DNA of 64,000 nucleotides, taken from Mycolicibacterium iranicum. GTDB lineage: Bacteria > Actinomycetota > Actinomycetes > Mycobacteriales > Mycobacteriaceae. The position numbers were made by a program, and so were the translations under genes. This document shows, in pieces, positions 9,705 to 17,642 of the stretch. Within the stretch, counting starts at the first letter, position 1. The number at the start of each line of letters is the position of its first letter. The stretch covers positions 310,001 through 374,000 of the forward strand of contig NZ_LWCS01000002.1 in the NCBI RefSeq assembly GCF_001650495.1. The letters are read 5' to 3'. The notes beneath the pieces were generated by a model. The model worked only from the letters and a program-made list of their open reading frames with translations. It was not told the origin of the DNA and did no database searches.

Positions 9705-10508
9705 TCAGCGCAGCGCGGCGCGCCCCCTGATCCGGCCGAGCACGATCAACGACACCAGCGTGACGGCCAGTAGAAGGGTGGTGCTGGCCGCCGCCTGAAA
9801 TACCTGACCGCGATCGGTCAGCCCGAAGATGGTGACCGGCAGCGTTTTCCACGTGGCGGGGTAGACCATCACGGTGGCGCCCAGCTCGCCCATCGACAGA
9901 GCGACGGCGAGACCGGCAGCCGCGCCGAGGGCGGGCAGAAGCAGCGGTAGCGTGACCCGTATCAGTACCCGCGCGGGGCTGGCTCCCAGCGACTCGGCGG
10001 CCTGACGGTAGGCGGGGTCGAGGCGATCCAGAGCCGCGGAGACGGCGCTGAAGGCGAACGCCAGCACCAGGACGGCGTGGGCGAGGATCACGATCCAGCG
10101 AGTCCCGCCGAGCAGCAACGGTTTCGAGTTGAAAGCGATGAGCAGTCCCAGCCCGATCGCGACCGACGGGACAGCGATGGGGAGATGGAACACGGCATCG
10201 GTGCTGCGGCGCAGCCAGTCGGGCGCCTCCCGCGCGGCAAGTGCGGCCCAGGTGCCGATGACCAGTGCGAAACCTCCTGCCAAAAAGGCAGTTTGGAGAC
10301 TCACCGAGAGGCTGGCGAGATCCTCGCCGGACAGCGCGTCCCCGAACCGGGCAAAGCCCAGGTCGGAGGGCAGGGGCCCGGTCCATGAACCTGCGAGCCC
10401 CGCCAGCACGACGGTACCCAGCGGCAGGACGAACACCACCAGTACGACGATTCCGAAGATCGCGAGCGCAACCCCTCTACTTCGGGGGCTCCACAGCAGC
10501 ATCGCCAA
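9705..10508 (-). CDS. ABC transporter permease, phosphonate-type importer (second permease)
   Basis: 267 aa with six hydrophobic segments and the cytoplasmic EAA-type loop ESLGASPARVLIRVTLPLLLP near residues 170-190 that docks on the ATPase. It is the last gene of the leftward importer set and overlaps the first permease gene by 32 bp. An ATG two codons in (10502) is an alternative start. Two separate permeases, one lipoprotein receptor and one ATPase match the 2-aminoethylphosphonate (PhnSTUV-like) importer type, which is also related to iron(III)/thiamine importers. The adjoining phosphonate enzymes favour a phosphonate substrate. Confidence 0.88.
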   Translation of the reverse strand: MAMLLWSPRSRGVALAIFGIVVLVVFVLPLGTVVLAGLAGSWTGPLPSDLGFARFGDALSGEDLASLSVSLQTAFLAGGFALVIGTWAALAAREAPDWLRRSTDAVFHLPIAVPSVAIGLGLLIAFNSKPLLLGGTRWIVILAHAVLVLAFAFSAVSAALDRLDPAYRQAAESLGASPARVLIRVTLPLLLPALGAAAGLAVALSMGELGATVMVYPATWKTLPVTIFGLTDRGQVFQAAASTTLLLAVTLVSLIVLGRIRGRAALR

Positions 10509-11373
10509 CCCCCCTTCGGGTTGTCAGTCGGGCGAAGACCACCCGGTAAAGGCCGTACAGCGCGAGTGAAAGCAGGACCTGCACGGTTGCTATCACGGCG
10601 GCGCCGGGCAGGTCGAACGTGACGATGCCCCGCGTGTAGATCAGCACCGGCAGGGTGATGACGCCTTTGGCCCCTGTGAACAGCACGATGCCGAACTCGT
10701 TGAGTGTCAACAGCAGAACGAGGCTGCCGCCGGCGGCGAGGGCAGGCCAGGCTTCGGGCATGATGACCGTTCTGAGTACCCGCCACGGCGAAGCCCCCAG
10801 GCTTGCAGCGACGTTCAGCTGAGCCGCGGGAATCAGCGAGAACGCGGCGAGCAGTGGACGCACCACGAACGGTGTGAAGAAGGTGATCTCGGCAGTGATG
10901 ACACCCGCCGGGGTGTAGAGAAAGTCGAGCATCGGCGACGAAGAGCCGGTGATGGCCGAGATCGCCGCGTTGACCGCGCCGGCGCTTCCGTAGAGGAACG
11001 TGAACGCCAGGGTGATGAGGAAGGACGGCAGCGCCAGCACCGTGTCGATCAGGCGTCCGACCACCGCCGAGCCGGGGAACGGGACGAAAGCGAGCACGAT
11101 GGCCAGGAATGTGCCGAGGATGAGGCAGCCGAGAGTGGATGTCGCCGCGATGGCGACCGTGCGCCACAGCGCGTCGCGGAACATCTCCGAGCCGAGGACC
11201 GCGCCCCACGACCCGTCTACCGACGATTCCATGAACACCCGCACCAGCGGGTAGAGCACGACCAGCAGAACCAGCAGCAGCGGTGGCAATACCCACAGCC
11301 AAGCCGTCGACCGCGGCGCGGCTCCGGTCGACGGCGGAGGTGTGGTTTCGGGCCGCTCCAGAAGACCTGTCAT
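10477..11373 (-). CDS. ABC transporter permease, phosphonate-type importer (first permease)
   Basis: 298 aa from ATG 11373, which overlaps the ATPase stop in an ATGA; an in-frame reading further upstream is Arg/Pro-rich and lies within the ATPase gene. It has a short Pro-rich cytoplasmic N-terminus, six predicted transmembrane helices and an EAA-like loop ASLGASPWRVLRTVIMPEAW around residue 205. It pairs with the permease at 9705-10508 to form the membrane channel of the importer. Tight coupling on both sides indicates a single polycistronic message. Confidence 0.88.
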   Translation of the reverse strand: MTGLLERPETTPPPSTGAAPRSTAWLWVLPPLLLVLLVVLYPLVRVFMESSVDGSWGAVLGSEMFRDALWRTVAIAATSTLGCLILGTFLAIVLAFVPFPGSAVVGRLIDTVLALPSFLITLAFTFLYGSAGAVNAAISAITGSSSPMLDFLYTPAGVITAEITFFTPFVVRPLLAAFSLIPAAQLNVAASLGASPWRVLRTVIMPEAWPALAAGGSLVLLLTLNEFGIVLFTGAKGVITLPVLIYTRGIVTFDLPGAAVIATVQVLLSLALYGLYRVVFARLTTRRGVGDAAVEPPK

Positions 11374-12539
11374 GCCGCGGTGCCCGGCGACACCAGGACA
11401 CCGGCAGGTTCGGGGAGACGCAACCCGACGACGCTGCCGATCTCGAATGGGGTGTGCCCGGGTACGTCGACGTCGACGAGGATGTCGGGAAGAGACTCGA
11501 CGGCAAGGACCAGGCGGGTCACCGCTCCGCGCCACACTGCGGCGTTGACATGGGCGTGCAGTGCATCCCGCTCACGTGTCGACACCACCTGCATCGCGTG
11601 CGGACGCACGCACAGCAGCGCGGGCGACCCGGGAGCCCAGTCGGCATGGCCGAACGCGGGTTGCGGCGCTTCGGCATTGACGGTGCGCGAGCCGACGCTC
11701 ACCAGCGCGGAGTTGCCGATCACGCGGCCCACTTCGCACGGCAGTAGATTCGCCCCGCCGAGGAACGCCGCCGTGAAGCTTGTCGGTGGTCGCTTCCACA
11801 GGTTCTCCGCGGTGTCGACATCCATCAGGCGTGCGTTGTTCATCACCACGATGCGGTCCGCCAACGCCAGCGCCTCGGCCTGGTCATGGGTGACGTAGAG
11901 CATCGCGGTGTCGGGCAGCGCCTCTTTGAGTCGCTGCAGCTCCGCCAGCATCGACTGGCGCAGCTGGGCGTCGAGCGCGGCGAGCGGCTCGTCGAGGAGC
12001 AGCACGGACGGTCGGATCGCCAGGGCGCGGGCGATCGCGACGCGCTGCTGCTGGCCGCCGGAAAGCTCACGCGGCAAACGCTTCTGGAAACCCGACATGC
12101 CGACCATGTCCAGCACTTCGTTGACCCGAGGTGTGATCTCGCGGCGGGTCACCTTCTGGGCGTGCAGCCCGAACGCGACGTTGTCGGCGACCGACAGGTG
12201 CGGGAACAGTGCGTAGGACTGCAGGACGACCCCGATGCCGCGACGTGCGGGCGGGAGGTCGGTGACATCGCGGCCGGCCAGGTGCACCCGCCCCGAAGTC
12301 GGCCGGACGAAACCTGCCAGTGCGTTCAACGCGGTCGACTTGCCGGATCCGCTGGGGCCCAGCAGCGCGGCGGTCTCACCCGGTGCCACCCTCAGGTTGA
12401 AGTCGACGAGCGCGTGCGTGAGCTTCTTTCCGCGGCCGTAGGACACTCCGACGCGGTCGAAGAGTATTGCCGCAGTGCCGGGATCGGCCGCTGCCGGTTG
12501 GAGGCGCTGACTCGCGGGGGTGACCCGTGTCTCGGCCAT
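11370..12539 (-). CDS. ABC transporter ATP-binding protein, phosphonate-type importer
   Basis: 389 aa from ATG 12539, one base after the receptor gene's stop. All nucleotide-binding motifs are present: Walker A GPSGSGKST, Q-loop VLQSYALFPH, signature LSGGQQQR, Walker B VLLLDEP and the switch His in YVTHDQAEA. A C-terminal TOBE-like beta domain (about residues 285-385) follows, as in PotA/FbpC/PhnT-type ATPases. It energises import through the two permeases encoded immediately downstream. The phosphonate assignment comes from its neighbours. Confidence 0.9.
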   Translation of the reverse strand: MAETRVTPASQRLQPAAADPGTAAILFDRVGVSYGRGKKLTHALVDFNLRVAPGETAALLGPSGSGKSTALNALAGFVRPTSGRVHLAGRDVTDLPPARRGIGVVLQSYALFPHLSVADNVAFGLHAQKVTRREITPRVNEVLDMVGMSGFQKRLPRELSGGQQQRVAIARALAIRPSVLLLDEPLAALDAQLRQSMLAELQRLKEALPDTAMLYVTHDQAEALALADRIVVMNNARLMDVDTAENLWKRPPTSFTAAFLGGANLLPCEVGRVIGNSALVSVGSRTVNAEAPQPAFGHADWAPGSPALLCVRPHAMQVVSTRERDALHAHVNAAVWRGAVTRLVLAVESLPDILVDVDVPGHTPFEIGSVVGLRLPEPAGVLVSPGTAA

Positions 12540-12540
12540 G

Positions 12541-13581
12541 TCAGCTACCGGTGGCCTTCTGGTACTCGGCGAGGTCGGCGTCGAGGCCGGCGAGCACGGC
12601 GTCCCAGTCCGGCACCCAGACGTCGACGCCGTCGAGCACGGCCATCGGCGTGTTCGGCTCTGTGGACGCCGAGCCCTTGAGCGATTCGAGGACCGGAATC
12701 CCCAGTGCGTCGGGCTCAACGGTCTTCTGGACGTCCTCGGAGATCAGGAAGGCCAACAGCTTCTTGGCGTCCTCGGCGTGCGGGGCGCCCGCAGTCACGC
12801 CTGCCACATAGGGGAGCGAGATGCTGGTGCGCTTCCCGTCGGCGTCGGCCGGGATGAAGATCTCGAACTTGGAGCCATCGTCCTTGATCGACGCGAGGTT
12901 CATCTGCACGTCGCCGTTGGCGACCAGCAGTTCGCCGTTGCTCACCTTGGGCTGCAGCTTTCCGGTGGACGACGAGGGTCCGACGTTGTTGGCCTGCAAT
13001 GCCTTCAGGTACTCGAGCGCGCCGGGCTTGCCCCGCAGATGCTGGAGCAGGACCAGGACGGCGGTGCCGTCACCGGCCTGGCCGGGTGTCGAGTACTGGA
13101 GTTTGCCCTTGAACTCGGGCTTGAGCAGATCGTCCCACGTGACGGGCGGCGGGTTGGCGCCCGGGTTGACGATGAAGCTGAGCGCGTTGTCGACGATCGG
13201 CACGAACGTGCCGTCCGGACCGACCTGATCTTCGGCGATCCCGCTGGTGTCGGCACCGCTGGGCTGCAGCAGATTCGACTGCGCCGCCCGCTGGATGAAG
13301 GGCGGCAGGGTCACCAGCAGGTCGGCCTGCGGATTGGACTGTTCCTTTTCGACGCGTGAAACAACCTCGCCCGAACCGGCTTCCACGAGATTGACGTTGA
13401 TGCCGGTCTCTTCGGTGAACTTCTTGAACGTCGGCTCGTACCAGCCGGCCAGGCCGTCAGCGCTGTACACGGTGAGTGTCGTGCCGTCACCGGAGCCGGA
13501 CGATCCGGTTCCGCCGCAGGCGGCGGACAGCGTGGCGACGGCGGCGACGGCCATCACCGACAGTGTCTTGCGAAGTCTCAT
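12541..13581 (-). CDS. Lipoprotein substrate-binding protein, putative 2-aminoethylphosphonate receptor
   Basis: 346 aa from ATG 13581, two bases after the hydrolase gene's stop. The N-terminus is a signal peptide with a lipobox ending LSAAC (Cys22), then a Gly/Ser linker, so the mature protein is a membrane-anchored lipoprotein on the outer face of the cytoplasmic membrane. The fold looks like the iron(III)/PhnS class of periplasmic-binding proteins (LTVYSADG near residue 35, then alternating alpha/beta). It delivers ligand to the two permeases. The 2-aminoethylphosphonate assignment rests on the linked phosphonate catabolic genes; an iron or other ligand cannot be excluded from sequence alone. 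Confidence 0.87.
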   Translation of the reverse strand: MRLRKTLSVMAVAAVATLSAACGGTGSSGSGDGTTLTVYSADGLAGWYEPTFKKFTEETGINVNLVEAGSGEVVSRVEKEQSNPQADLLVTLPPFIQRAAQSNLLQPSGADTSGIAEDQVGPDGTFVPIVDNALSFIVNPGANPPPVTWDDLLKPEFKGKLQYSTPGQAGDGTAVLVLLQHLRGKPGALEYLKALQANNVGPSSSTGKLQPKVSNGELLVANGDVQMNLASIKDDGSKFEIFIPADADGKRTSISLPYVAGVTAGAPHAEDAKKLLAFLISEDVQKTVEPDALGIPVLESLKGSASTEPNTPMAVLDGVDVWVPDWDAVLAGLDADLAEYQKATGS

Positions 13582-13583
13582 GG

Positions 13584-14273
13584 TCAGCCTTTCAGGAGGA
13601 GGTCTGCGAAGTCGGATACGGAGGTCACGATGTGGGTGGCGCCGGCGGCGACCAGTTGGCGCTCCCCGTGAGCGCCGGTGAGAGTTCCTGCAGCAACGGC
13701 ACATCCGGCCCGCAGCGCACTTTCGATGTCACTCGCGGTGTCGCCGAGGGCGGCGACGGATTGGACGCTGTCGGCGCCGGTCCGCAGCAGGGCGGTGAGG
13801 ATCAGGTCAGGGTACGGGCGGCCGCGGACGCCTTCACCCGGTGCGAGGACGAGATCGGCGATGTCGTGCCAGCCGAGCGCTGAGATCAGCTTGCCTTGAG
13901 TGTCGGGCGAGAATCCGGTGGTCAGCGCGACCTTGATCCCGCCGCCGCGGAGCCGCGAAAGTGCTTCCGCGGCGCCGGGGATCGGTTCGGCGCGGCCCGC
14001 GGCGATCAGCGAGGCGTAGGACTCTTCGAACGTGGCGTTGGCGCGCTGCGCGGTGTCTTCGTGGTCGAACAGCGCGCGGAACACCGTGATCTTGGACTGT
14101 CCCATGGTGTCCAGGACGTACTGGCGCGCGTGCTCGCGCTCCGGCCCGCTCGGGGGGAGGCCACCAGCGTCGGCGGCGGCCTCGAAGGCCTCGACGACGA
14201 GGCCGTCGTCGGCGACGGTGGTGCCCGCCATGTCGACTACAGCCAATTGAATTTCGCTGTCCTGCATGCTCAC
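13584..14273 (-). CDS. PhnX-like HAD hydrolase (phosphonatase-like)
   Basis: 229 aa; the ATG overlaps the upstream oxidoreductase stop by 4 bp. HAD motif I is VVDMAGTT with nucleophile Asp14, and Ala at the +2 position (Ala16) as in phosphonoacetaldehyde hydrolase PhnX rather than the usual Asp. The cap has TMGQSKITVFRAL, in which Met57 and Lys61 align with PhnX Met49 and the Schiff-base Lys53. PhnX His56 corresponds to Val64 here. Motif IV region LGDTASDIESA is present. The expected reaction is C-P bond cleavage of phosphonoacetaldehyde or a close analogue to phosphate and an aldehyde. The lost His could mean a changed substrate or mechanism. Alignment to PhnX is from memory. Confidence 0.85.
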   Translation of the reverse strand: MSMQDSEIQLAVVDMAGTTVADDGLVVEAFEAAADAGGLPPSGPEREHARQYVLDTMGQSKITVFRALFDHEDTAQRANATFEESYASLIAAGRAEPIPGAAEALSRLRGGGIKVALTTGFSPDTQGKLISALGWHDIADLVLAPGEGVRGRPYPDLILTALLRTGADSVQSVAALGDTASDIESALRAGCAVAAGTLTGAHGERQLVAAGATHIVTSVSDFADLLLKG

Positions 14274-15385
14274 AATCCGATCTCGTTGGCGGTGTGTTCA
14301 CCGATGACCGGACCCAGCGTCATGCCGCGCCCGCCTGGTCCTGTCACGACCCACACTCCGGGGGCGACCTCCGCTCGGTAGGCCAACCGGCCGGGGTCGA
14401 CGCACTGGCTGTACACGCCCGCCCACCGCTGTCGGATCGGCGGCAGCGGACGGCCCAGCAGTTCCTCGACGACGCCCGTCAGGTAGGCGTACGGCGCCTC
14501 CGTCACGTCGAACGCGAACGGCTCGGTGTACTCGTGGGTGTCGCCGATCGTGAGGCCTCCGTGGAGGCGCTGCACGCACAGCAGCTGCATGCGGTGCTCG
14601 TAGGCCACCGGGTCCTGATTCTCGCTGCGCTGCAGGGAATCCAACGCATTACCCGCGTAGGCGGGGTAGTAGCGCAGGCTGTCGCCGTCGGCGATCGCGG
14701 TGGTGAGCTGTTCGTCGAGGGGAGCGGTCTGCATCATCTGCAGGCGCACCCGGCGTACCGGCATGTCGCCGGCGAGGTCACGGACGAACCCCCCGTGGGC
14801 GGCCCCGGCGCAGACGATGACGACGTCGGCGTCGTAGGTGTTGCCGCGGTCGTCGCGAACGCGGGTCCCGTCGACGTCGCGGGCCTCGGTGCCGGGCACG
14901 AACGTGTAGCGTCCGGTAGCGCCGAGGACGGCGCGGATCGCGGGCAGAGCCTGACGTGACTCGACAGCGCCGTCCCGCTTGCAGTGCAGGGCGGCGACGA
15001 ACTTGCCCCGCAGGACGGGATTGACGGCCCGCGCGGCACCAGGTTCGAGCAGGCGGAAGCCGCGCCGTCCCGCGTCGGCCCGGCTGCAGACCTCCTCGGC
15101 GACAGCAACTTCGGCGGGGGTACGCAACAACGTCAGCGATCCGCACGGGCGGAAGCCGATGGCGGGCACTTCGGTGCCGAGCTCCTCCCACAGGATTCGG
15201 GAGCGCAGGCTCGCGTCCAGTTCGGCCGACGAGCGGCCCGACACCCAGACCAGTCCGAAGTTGCGGACCGTGGCGCCGCGCGGCTCGGCCTCGCGCTCGA
15301 GCTGGACGACGTCGTGGCCCCGCCGGACCGCCTGCCACGCGTGGGCGGTTCCGAGGATGCCGGCGCCGATGATCGTGACCCGCAT
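14270..15385 (-). CDS. FAD-dependent oxidoreductase of phosphonate clusters (TIGR03364-like)
   Basis: 371 aa from ATG 15385 (MRVTIIGAG); an extension to 15424 adds only a basic stretch. The N-terminus is the FAD-binding Rossmann motif GAGILG followed by an acidic strand end (LERE). Near the C-terminus GPGGRGMTLGP is the second FAD-binding segment of the DAO/glycine-oxidase fold. This family sits next to PhnX-like hydrolases and phosphonate importers in many bacteria. Enzymes of such clusters have been reported to oxidise 2-aminoethylphosphonate or its N-methyl form to phosphonoacetaldehyde, which would feed the downstream hydrolase. It is the first gene of the leftward operon and lies 73 bp from the palindromic operator. 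Confidence 0.85.
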   Translation of the reverse strand: MRVTIIGAGILGTAHAWQAVRRGHDVVQLEREAEPRGATVRNFGLVWVSGRSSAELDASLRSRILWEELGTEVPAIGFRPCGSLTLLRTPAEVAVAEEVCSRADAGRRGFRLLEPGAARAVNPVLRGKFVAALHCKRDGAVESRQALPAIRAVLGATGRYTFVPGTEARDVDGTRVRDDRGNTYDADVVIVCAGAAHGGFVRDLAGDMPVRRVRLQMMQTAPLDEQLTTAIADGDSLRYYPAYAGNALDSLQRSENQDPVAYEHRMQLLCVQRLHGGLTIGDTHEYTEPFAFDVTEAPYAYLTGVVEELLGRPLPPIRQRWAGVYSQCVDPGRLAYRAEVAPGVWVVTGPGGRGMTLGPVIGEHTANEIGL

Positions 15386-15392
15386 GGGCGCT

Positions 15393-15398
15393 GAGATA
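15393..15398 (-). promoter_or_regulatory. Possible -10 box of the leftward phosphonate operon
   Basis: On the minus strand TATCTC is followed by 7 nt and the ATG at 15385. The last base is C rather than T, so it is a one-mismatch TANNNT, but the spacing equals that of the other leaderless genes here. Confidence 0.35.
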
Positions 15399-15458
15399 AC
15401 CCGGTGCGAACGTCCGTGCCGCAATCGGGCGATGTGGGCCGCGGGAACAGCCGGTTAA

Positions 15459-15478
15459 CAATTGGTATAGACCAATTG
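15459..15478. promoter_or_regulatory. GntR (PhnF-type) operator palindrome between divergent phosphonate arms
   Basis: Two perfect 8-bp inverted arms (CAATTGGT and ACCAATTG) flank the 4-bp centre ATAG, giving the core TGGTATAGACCA. This matches the operator core I recall for the mycobacterial PhnF repressor, a HutC-type GntR protein. It lies in the 98-bp region between the leftward importer operon and the rightward HD-oxygenase and GntR genes, 5 bp before the rightward start codon. One site could therefore control both arms. The likely ligand of the repressor is the phosphonate or a product. Confidence 0.8.
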
Positions 15479-15483
15479 CGTGT

Positions 15484-16023
15484 ATGGTTTGTTGCATGCC
15501 ATCACGAGCCGAAGTGGTCCGTGCCGAGACAGCGGTCGTCCTGAAGTCTCTGCGCGGCGTGTGGGATGAAGAGGCCGTCGACGAGTGGGACCACGCGCTG
15601 CAATCGGCGGCGAGGGCGTTGGACGACGGCGCCGACGACGAACTCGTGCTGGCTGCCGCGTTGCACGACATCGGGCACAGTCCGCTTCTCGGGAGACCGG
15701 GTATCGCCGACCATTCCGGGCTGGCGCGGGATTGGATCGTGCCGAGATTCGGGGCGCGGGTGGGGTGGTTGGCGTGGGCGCACGTAGCCGCCAAACGGCA
15801 CCTGGCCGCCGTGGATCCCGCCTATGCGGCCGCGCTGACTCCGACGTCGGTGGCGTCGCTGGCCGAACAGGGCGGCCCGCGCCTCGACCCGGGGTTCGCC
15901 GATCATCCGTGGTGTGACGACGCGTTGCGGCTGCGCCGTTACGACGACGCGGCCAAGGACCCCGCTGCGGTCGGCGCGCCGCTGGCCGTGGTGCTGGAGA
16001 TCGCGGAGAAACTCGTCCGGTGA
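15484..16023 (+). CDS. PhnZ-like HD-domain oxygenase (phosphonate degradation)
   Basis: 179 aa from ATG 15484 (ATG 15496 is possible). The di-iron ligand set of PhnZ-type mixed-valent oxygenases is visible: His37, His61-Asp62 in HDIGH, His77, His100 and Asp154 or Asp155; Lys104 (HVAAK) matches the substrate-binding Lys108 of PhnZ. Glu30 matches PhnZ Glu27, but the position of PhnZ Tyr24 is Trp27 here. PhnZ cleaves the C-P bond of 1-hydroxy-2-aminoethylphosphonate to glycine and phosphate. No PhnY/TmpA hydroxylase gene lies in this window. The last bases overlap the GntR gene start in GTGA, so the two are coupled. Confidence 0.85.
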   Translation: MVCCMPSRAEVVRAETAVVLKSLRGVWDEEAVDEWDHALQSAARALDDGADDELVLAAALHDIGHSPLLGRPGIADHSGLARDWIVPRFGARVGWLAWAHVAAKRHLAAVDPAYAAALTPTSVASLAEQGGPRLDPGFADHPWCDDALRLRRYDDAAKDPAAVGAPLAVVLEIAEKLVR

Positions 16024-16718
16024 GCGTCCCGAAGCCCTATCTCGTTCGCACCCGGCTGGACGAGATTCTCGATAACCTGCTCGAAGGGGATCGGTTTCCT
16101 CCGGAACGGGAACTGGCGGCGCGTTTCGGCGTCGCACGCGAGACAGTCCGCCAGGCGGTGCACGAACTGCTGGTCGAGGGCCGCATCGAGCGCCGCGGCC
16201 GAGGGACCGTGGTATCGCGGCCCAAGCTCGTCCAGCCGCTGTCGCTGAAGTCCTACACCGAGGGTGCGCAGCGGATGGGCCGGACACCGGGCCGACTGTT
16301 GGTGACGTGGGAGAACGTGACGGTGGATGCGGAAGTGGCTGCCGCGCTGGGGGTCTCGGCGTCATCGAGGGTGATGCACCTGGAGCGTGTCCTGCTCGCC
16401 GACGGCACGCGGATCGGCCTCGAGAGCACCTATCTACCACTGCACAGGTTCGCCGACCTCGCCGAGAACTTCGATCCGACGAGTTCGCTGTACGCCGCCA
16501 TCCGGGCCAGGGGAGTGGAGTTCGGCACGGCGACCGAGCGCATCGAGACCGTGCTGCCGACCCCCCGGGAGGCGGGCCTGCTCGAGTCGACGACGGCGAT
16601 GCCGATGCTTCTGCTCAACCGCCGATCCCTCGACGTGGACGGCGCGCCCATCGAGGTGGTGCGCGCGCTCTACCGCGGCGATCGGGTGGCGTTCGAGGCG
16701 GTGCTCACCGACCGCTGA
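16020..16718 (+). CDS. GntR-family repressor of phosphonate locus (PhnF-like, HutC subfamily)
   Basis: 232 aa from GTG 16020, overlapping the HD gene by 4 bp. Residues 8-66 form a GntR winged helix (FPPERELAARFGVARETVRQAV, wing RIERRGRGTVV). Residues 85-225 are a UTRA effector domain, with the expected MHLERVLLADG and LESTYLPL strands. HutC/PhnF-type regulators bind GGTATAGACC-like palindromes and release DNA on ligand binding. Exactly such a palindrome lies at 15459-15478 before its own operon, so autoregulation and control of the divergent importer operon are expected. PhnF itself responds to phosphate or phosphonate supply; the ligand here is not known. Confidence 0.9.
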   Translation: MSVPKPYLVRTRLDEILDNLLEGDRFPPERELAARFGVARETVRQAVHELLVEGRIERRGRGTVVSRPKLVQPLSLKSYTEGAQRMGRTPGRLLVTWENVTVDAEVAAALGVSASSRVMHLERVLLADGTRIGLESTYLPLHRFADLAENFDPTSSLYAAIRARGVEFGTATERIETVLPTPREAGLLESTTAMPMLLLNRRSLDVDGAPIEVVRALYRGDRVAFEAVLTDR

Positions 16719-16756
16719 GCGATGACATCCGCATCGCGCGAGAGTCACTATCCCGC

Positions 16757-16958
16757 ATGAAGCTCTCCAAGGCCCAGGTGTGGGCATTCGTTCACCGCGA
16801 GCGCGCGGCTCGCCGACGACCTTGCGGCGTTGCCGGACCGGGTGTGGACGACTCCGTCGCTGTGCCCCGGGTGGGACGTGCACCACGTGCTCGCGCACAT
16901 CGTCGATACAGCGCGAGCCTTCGAAGGTCCTGGGAAATCGAGCCTTACCGAGGTCTGA
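16757..16958 (+). pseudogene. Frameshifted, truncated maleylpyruvate-isomerase/DinB-type fragment
   Basis: ATG 16757 opens a frame like the start of TIGR03083 (maleylpyruvate isomerase N-terminal, mycothiol-dependent) proteins, reading FVHRERA. After the GAGCGCGCG codons the similarity continues only in another frame: LADDLAALPDRVWTTPSLC, then GWDVHHVLAHIVDTAR. This indicates loss of 2 bases or gain of 1 near 16805. The fragment then stops at 16956-16958, only about 65 codons in, where intact family members run to about 200 residues. The metal-binding His motif HHVLAH is still recognisable. No promoter was seen. It is best read as a decayed gene remnant. Confidence 0.6.
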
Positions 16959-16998
16959 CATTCGACCCGGCGTGCGCGTAATGGCAGACCTTTCGGGG

Positions 16999-17004
16999 TA
17001 GAAC
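16999..17004 (+). promoter_or_regulatory. Possible -10 box for the 203-aa hypothetical gene
   Basis: TAGAAC, one mismatch from TANNNT, followed by 7 nt and the ATG at 17012. The spacing is that of leaderless promoters elsewhere in the window. Confidence 0.35.
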
Positions 17005-17011
17005 GTCGCAC

Positions 17012-17623
17012 ATGCGAATCGCAGACGCAGGCACTCTCTCAGCAGGGTCGCGCGCGGTCAGAGCGACTGTGGCCGCCGTCATCGGTCAGCTGGACGCCGT
17101 TTCGCCCACCGATGCGAAAACGTTCGACGCGGTCCTGACAATCGACGATGACGCTGATGTCCCGGGCGGAGTCTCCATACTCGAACCAGGTTCTTCGCAC
17201 CAGGCCGTGGTGCAGGCAGGGCCCGACCGGGCGGGGACCGAACCGCGGTGGCTGCTCGTGAAACTCCCAGATGCGCACGGGACCGGAAGCGATCAGGATT
17301 TCCTGCTCGCGTCATCCGGTGACGGGGCGCCTCTTCACCACGCTGTACTACCCGCCGACCCGGTCGCGCCGCTGTACTCCTCGCTGTGGCTTTATCTCGC
17401 CGGACTTCAACCGGTGTTGTTCGGTGTCAGGACGTCGACCGAGGGGCCCGATGTACGGTTCGCCGCCGGCGATGAGTTGAGCTTCGTCATCAGCTCGCCG
17501 GTCGGCCGGTTCCGTTCCATCGGCACGCTGTTGCTGAAGAAGCCGCATCAGGGGCCTGCGCGTTTCTCCGGCGGCAACAGTGGAGGCGGCATCCGGCCGC
17601 TGCCGCCGGTCAACTTCTACTGA
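17012..17623 (+). CDS. Hypothetical protein, 203 aa
   Basis: I do not recognise a family. The protein is soluble by appearance, with no signal peptide or membrane helix. The first 45 residues are helical (AGSRAVRATVAAVIGQLDAV), then alternating beta-type segments rich in Val/Leu, and the last 35 residues are Gly/Pro/Asn-rich (SGGNSGGG), probably disordered. Codon use is normal for the region and the frame is open throughout, so it is likely a real gene. It stands alone between a decayed gene and the convergent DUF3072 gene, 19 bp away. Confidence 0.7.
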   Translation: MRIADAGTLSAGSRAVRATVAAVIGQLDAVSPTDAKTFDAVLTIDDDADVPGGVSILEPGSSHQAVVQAGPDRAGTEPRWLLVKLPDAHGTGSDQDFLLASSGDGAPLHHAVLPADPVAPLYSSLWLYLAGLQPVLFGVRTSTEGPDVRFAAGDELSFVISSPVGRFRSIGTLLLKKPHQGPARFSGGNSGGGIRPLPPVNFY

Positions 17624-17642
17624 CAGACAACGGGTTTCGCGG

